Below are positions 13,354 to 15,049 of a stretch of 15,049 bases of DNA, piece by piece. The DNA is from DATDCV01 sp036524155 (GTDB lineage: Bacteria > Verrucomicrobiota > Verrucomicrobiia > Limisphaerales > UBA8199). A program made the position numbers and the translations under genes. The notes beneath the pieces are model-generated. The model saw nothing but the letters and a program-made list of their open reading frames with translations. It was not told the origin of the DNA and searched no databases. The stretch covers positions 1 to 15,049 of the forward strand of contig DATDCV010000039.1 in the NCBI GenBank assembly GCA_036524155.1, written 5' to 3'. Position 1 is the stretch's first letter. The number at the start of each line of letters is the position of its first letter.

Positions 13354-14477
13354 TGGAATGGGCCACACGAGGTCGCGCCTTCGGGCGGCTCCTGCCTCTC
13401 GTCTTTCGGATTTCCATCCACCGCTACCCTGCTGGCTGCGGCGTTCTGTTGCGCAGCGTAGACGGCATCAATTATGACACCAGCCTTATTAGCCCAAAGG
13501 CGAGTCTCGACCAGAAAGTTCACAATCGGAAGTTTCGGCATATCGTGCGGCCTCTCTGAAACAGCGTAATCTGGAAGTGAATACCGAAGCTGTTTGGACC
13601 AGAGATCATCGACAGTTGTCACCTGGCCGACGTGTTCCACAGCGAAGACAAAAACTCCGGTGAGATAATACTCAATCGTAACGATGCTCAGTTGGATGGG
13701 GTTCGATCCTGGAATGTCTTCGTCGTGAAACGCCTTGGCTTGATGACTTGCCTGGCAACGCAGTTCCCATAACGCATGAACGTCGTGTTCCACATTGCGC
13801 CTGCTGCGAGCAAACAGCCACTTCAGGCGGGTCTTCAAGAGCCGTTCTTTGCCGGATTTAGCGGTTCCACAGACAAGCCCCTCCAGAGCAGAGAATTTAC
13901 AGAGAAACTCCACGCCGTAGCTTTTGGACTCTACTCCGCACCGGAAGATCTTCGCTGAGTACCTGAGTTGATAACAAAGATCGTTCCTGTACTTGGGATC
14001 GCCCGCCGCCACCAAATCGGAAAATACAAGCAGCTTATCGCGCAGTTTGGCCTGCCTCTCCTTCCATTCCGTCTGGGATTTCTCTGTCCTTCCGTGAAAA
14101 TGTGCCCAACCAGCCGAATCGTAGATTTTGAGCTTGGCATGCTCAGCGTCCTCCTCCCGAATATGAACCAAGCCGCAAACGTCTGGCAACGACCCGTCCA
14201 CCACCCAAGCAAAACCATCCAGAATACCCGTCAGATGCTTCCAGGCTTTTTCTACGGCACTGGTCTCATCAGGCACGTCATTGCGAAAACCAACACAGAA
14301 AAGCTTGGCCTTGGGTTGCTCGTCCAGAAAGAGCTTCAACGTGGGGATTTTCTGGGCGTCGGCTCGCAAGAGGGTTTCGAAGCTCGTCTCCACGGGAGCC
14401 ATGAAAAAGACCCCCTTGTCTTGCATGAGAAATCCGTCCGGTATGCCCCGCACCAGAAAAACAATATCACGTCTCAT
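13332..14477 (-). CDS. Apea-like HEPN-domain protein
   Basis: A 381-residue protein. Residues 163-285 resemble the Apea-like HEPN domain: an N-terminal helix (LCYQLRYSAKIFRCG), FLCKFSALEGLVCG with the typical F-x-x-LE-x-L, LLKTRLKWLFARS, and the motif R240-x4-H245 (LRCQASHQ), the RX4-6H pair of HEPN RNases. Residues 1-150 are unrecognised and are probably a sensor or partner-binding part. HEPN proteins often act as toxins or defence effectors that cut RNA. The ATG at 14477 is chosen over GTG at 14495; a stop lies four codons before the GTG. The C-terminal tail beyond about 345 is low in hydrophobic residues and overlaps the convergent zinc-protein gene. Confidence 0.75.
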   Translation of the reverse strand: MRRDIVFLVRGIPDGFLMQDKGVFFMAPVETSFETLLRADAQKIPTLKLFLDEQPKAKLFCVGFRNDVPDETSAVEKAWKHLTGILDGFAWVVDGSLPDVCGLVHIREEDAEHAKLKIYDSAGWAHFHGRTEKSQTEWKERQAKLRDKLLVFSDLVAAGDPKYRNDLCYQLRYSAKIFRCGVESKSYGVEFLCKFSALEGLVCGTAKSGKERLLKTRLKWLFARSRRNVEHDVHALWELRCQASHQAKAFHDEDIPGSNPIQLSIVTIEYYLTGVFVFAVEHVGQVTTVDDLWSKQLRYSLPDYAVSERPHDMPKLPIVNFLVETRLWANKAGVIIDAVYAAQQNAAASRVAVDGNPKDERQEPPEGATSCGPFHQSDSHE

Positions 14478-14686
14478 CTTTTCGATTCGCTGCACGAACC
14501 GCAGTCAAACCCGTCTGAGTCTGGCGAGATTACGCCGGAAACGCCAGGCTTTCTGGATTCTGCAAGAAGAGCCGTCTGCGCTATCAAGGAAGCCGCTTGT
14601 GCAGCCGGAGGCTATCCTCACGCCCGACCGCGCCTCCGGCACCCCCGCAGGCGATGACCCGCTCGCGTACGAGCTTCCGCCCAAAA

Positions 14687-15049
14687 TCAGCCCTGGTCGC
14701 CTCCGCCTTTGAAAAGCCGGTTCAACAATTCGGCGATGTAGGTCAACTGCCCGATGGCCTCGTCACGCTTACGGATCGATTGCGATGTTGGATGTGAAAC
14801 AAGATTCCGCAAACTGACCATTGATTTCCAAGCCGCCAAGTCACCTCTGGGAATCCTGCCTGCCTTCTGTAGTGCGGCAACCAAATCAACGAAGGGATAG
14901 TCAGGAAACGAATTGGGTTTGGAGGACTTCTTCTTCAGCAGTCGTAGCTGCTTGCAGCGGTGGCGAGCGCCAGCTTCAAGCACGCGGAACCCTTGTTCGG
15001 TGGCGAGCGCGGCCAAAGGGAGAAAGAACATGCCGTAGACCATTGATCC
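14687..15049 (-). CDS. HEPN-like protein, C-terminal fragment at window edge
   Basis: The frame continues past the window end, so only the C-terminal part of at least 118 residues is seen; the ATG at 15043 may be internal. The sequence LEAGARHRCKQLRLL, then FVDLVAALQKAGRI, AAWKSMVSLRNLVSHP and the closing helix IGQLTYIAELLNRLF form a helical HEPN-like unit. R79-N-x-x-x-H84 (numbered from 15043) is the classical R-N-x-x-x-H catalytic motif of HEPN RNases. It ends GGGDQG. The 191-base gap to the next minus-strand gene contains nothing I can identify; a shared transcript is possible. Confidence 0.72.
   Translation of the reverse strand, partial: GSMVYGMFFLPLAALATEQGFRVLEAGARHRCKQLRLLKKKSSKPNSFPDYPFVDLVAALQKAGRIPRGDLAAWKSMVSLRNLVSHPTSQSIRKRDEAIGQLTYIAELLNRLFKGGGDQG

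Noticed and set aside
13133..13477. Plus-strand frame overlapping the second zinc-motif gene
   Set aside because: The competing frame carries two clear metal-binding units, while this one has no motif and ends in Arg/Pro-rich sequence that overlaps the HEPN-like gene.
8610..15049. Right attachment site as a repeat of the tRNA-Val 3' end
   Set aside because: Reading through the region I found no second copy of the T-arm to CCA sequence; the end is assumed to lie beyond the window.
1..15049. CRISPR array, rRNA gene or riboswitch
   Set aside because: No regularly spaced repeats, rRNA segments or recognisable aptamer cores were seen on either strand.

Overview
The window joins a stretch of chromosomal backbone (about 1-8609) to the left part of what looks like an integrated genetic element (about 8610 to the right edge). 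The high G+C content, the nuoM-nuoN pair, a GxxExxY cassette framed by long inverted repeats, and the type of tyrosine integrase all suggest a member of the Verrucomicrobiota or a close PVC relative. This is inferred from gene style; there is no rRNA or other phylogenetic marker.

Backbone. On the plus strand lie the 3' end of nuoM, nuoN (ATGA overlap), a PD-(D/E)XK-like GxxExxY gene set between two copies of a long imperfect inverted repeat, a sodium:solute symporter, a TIGR00266/AIM24-family protein, about 0.5 kb without a credible gene that may be a dispersed repeat, a VapB/VapC-like toxin-antitoxin pair, an RlmI-like rRNA cytosine methyltransferase, and a complete tRNA-Val(GAC) with encoded CCA.

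Element. A tyrosine integrase begins just after the tRNA, with a triplicated TCCTAAC motif before it, as expected for an element inserted at a tRNA 3' end. No second copy of the tRNA end is visible, so the right boundary lies outside. Converging on the integrase is a tight four-gene minus-strand operon: a SAM methyltransferase resembling the DNA-phosphorothioation-associated methyltransferase family, an unrecognised 135-aa protein, a zinc-ribbon protein and a 72-residue protein with an Sm/LSm-like sequence pattern. A decayed second copy of the Sm-like module lies just upstream of the methyltransferase. Divergent from this operon are two plus-strand genes for small proteins with several zinc-binding knuckles. 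The right end holds two minus-strand genes with HEPN-type R-N/x-x-x-x-H motifs, the last cut by the window edge.

How it may work together. No dnd, ssp, restriction or CRISPR genes are visible. Even so, a methyltransferase of a defence-linked family, a possible RNA-binding Sm-like protein, zinc-finger proteins and HEPN putative RNases on one tRNA-linked element make a candidate uncharacterised nucleic-acid modification or defence module. That joint function is an inference from gene content only.
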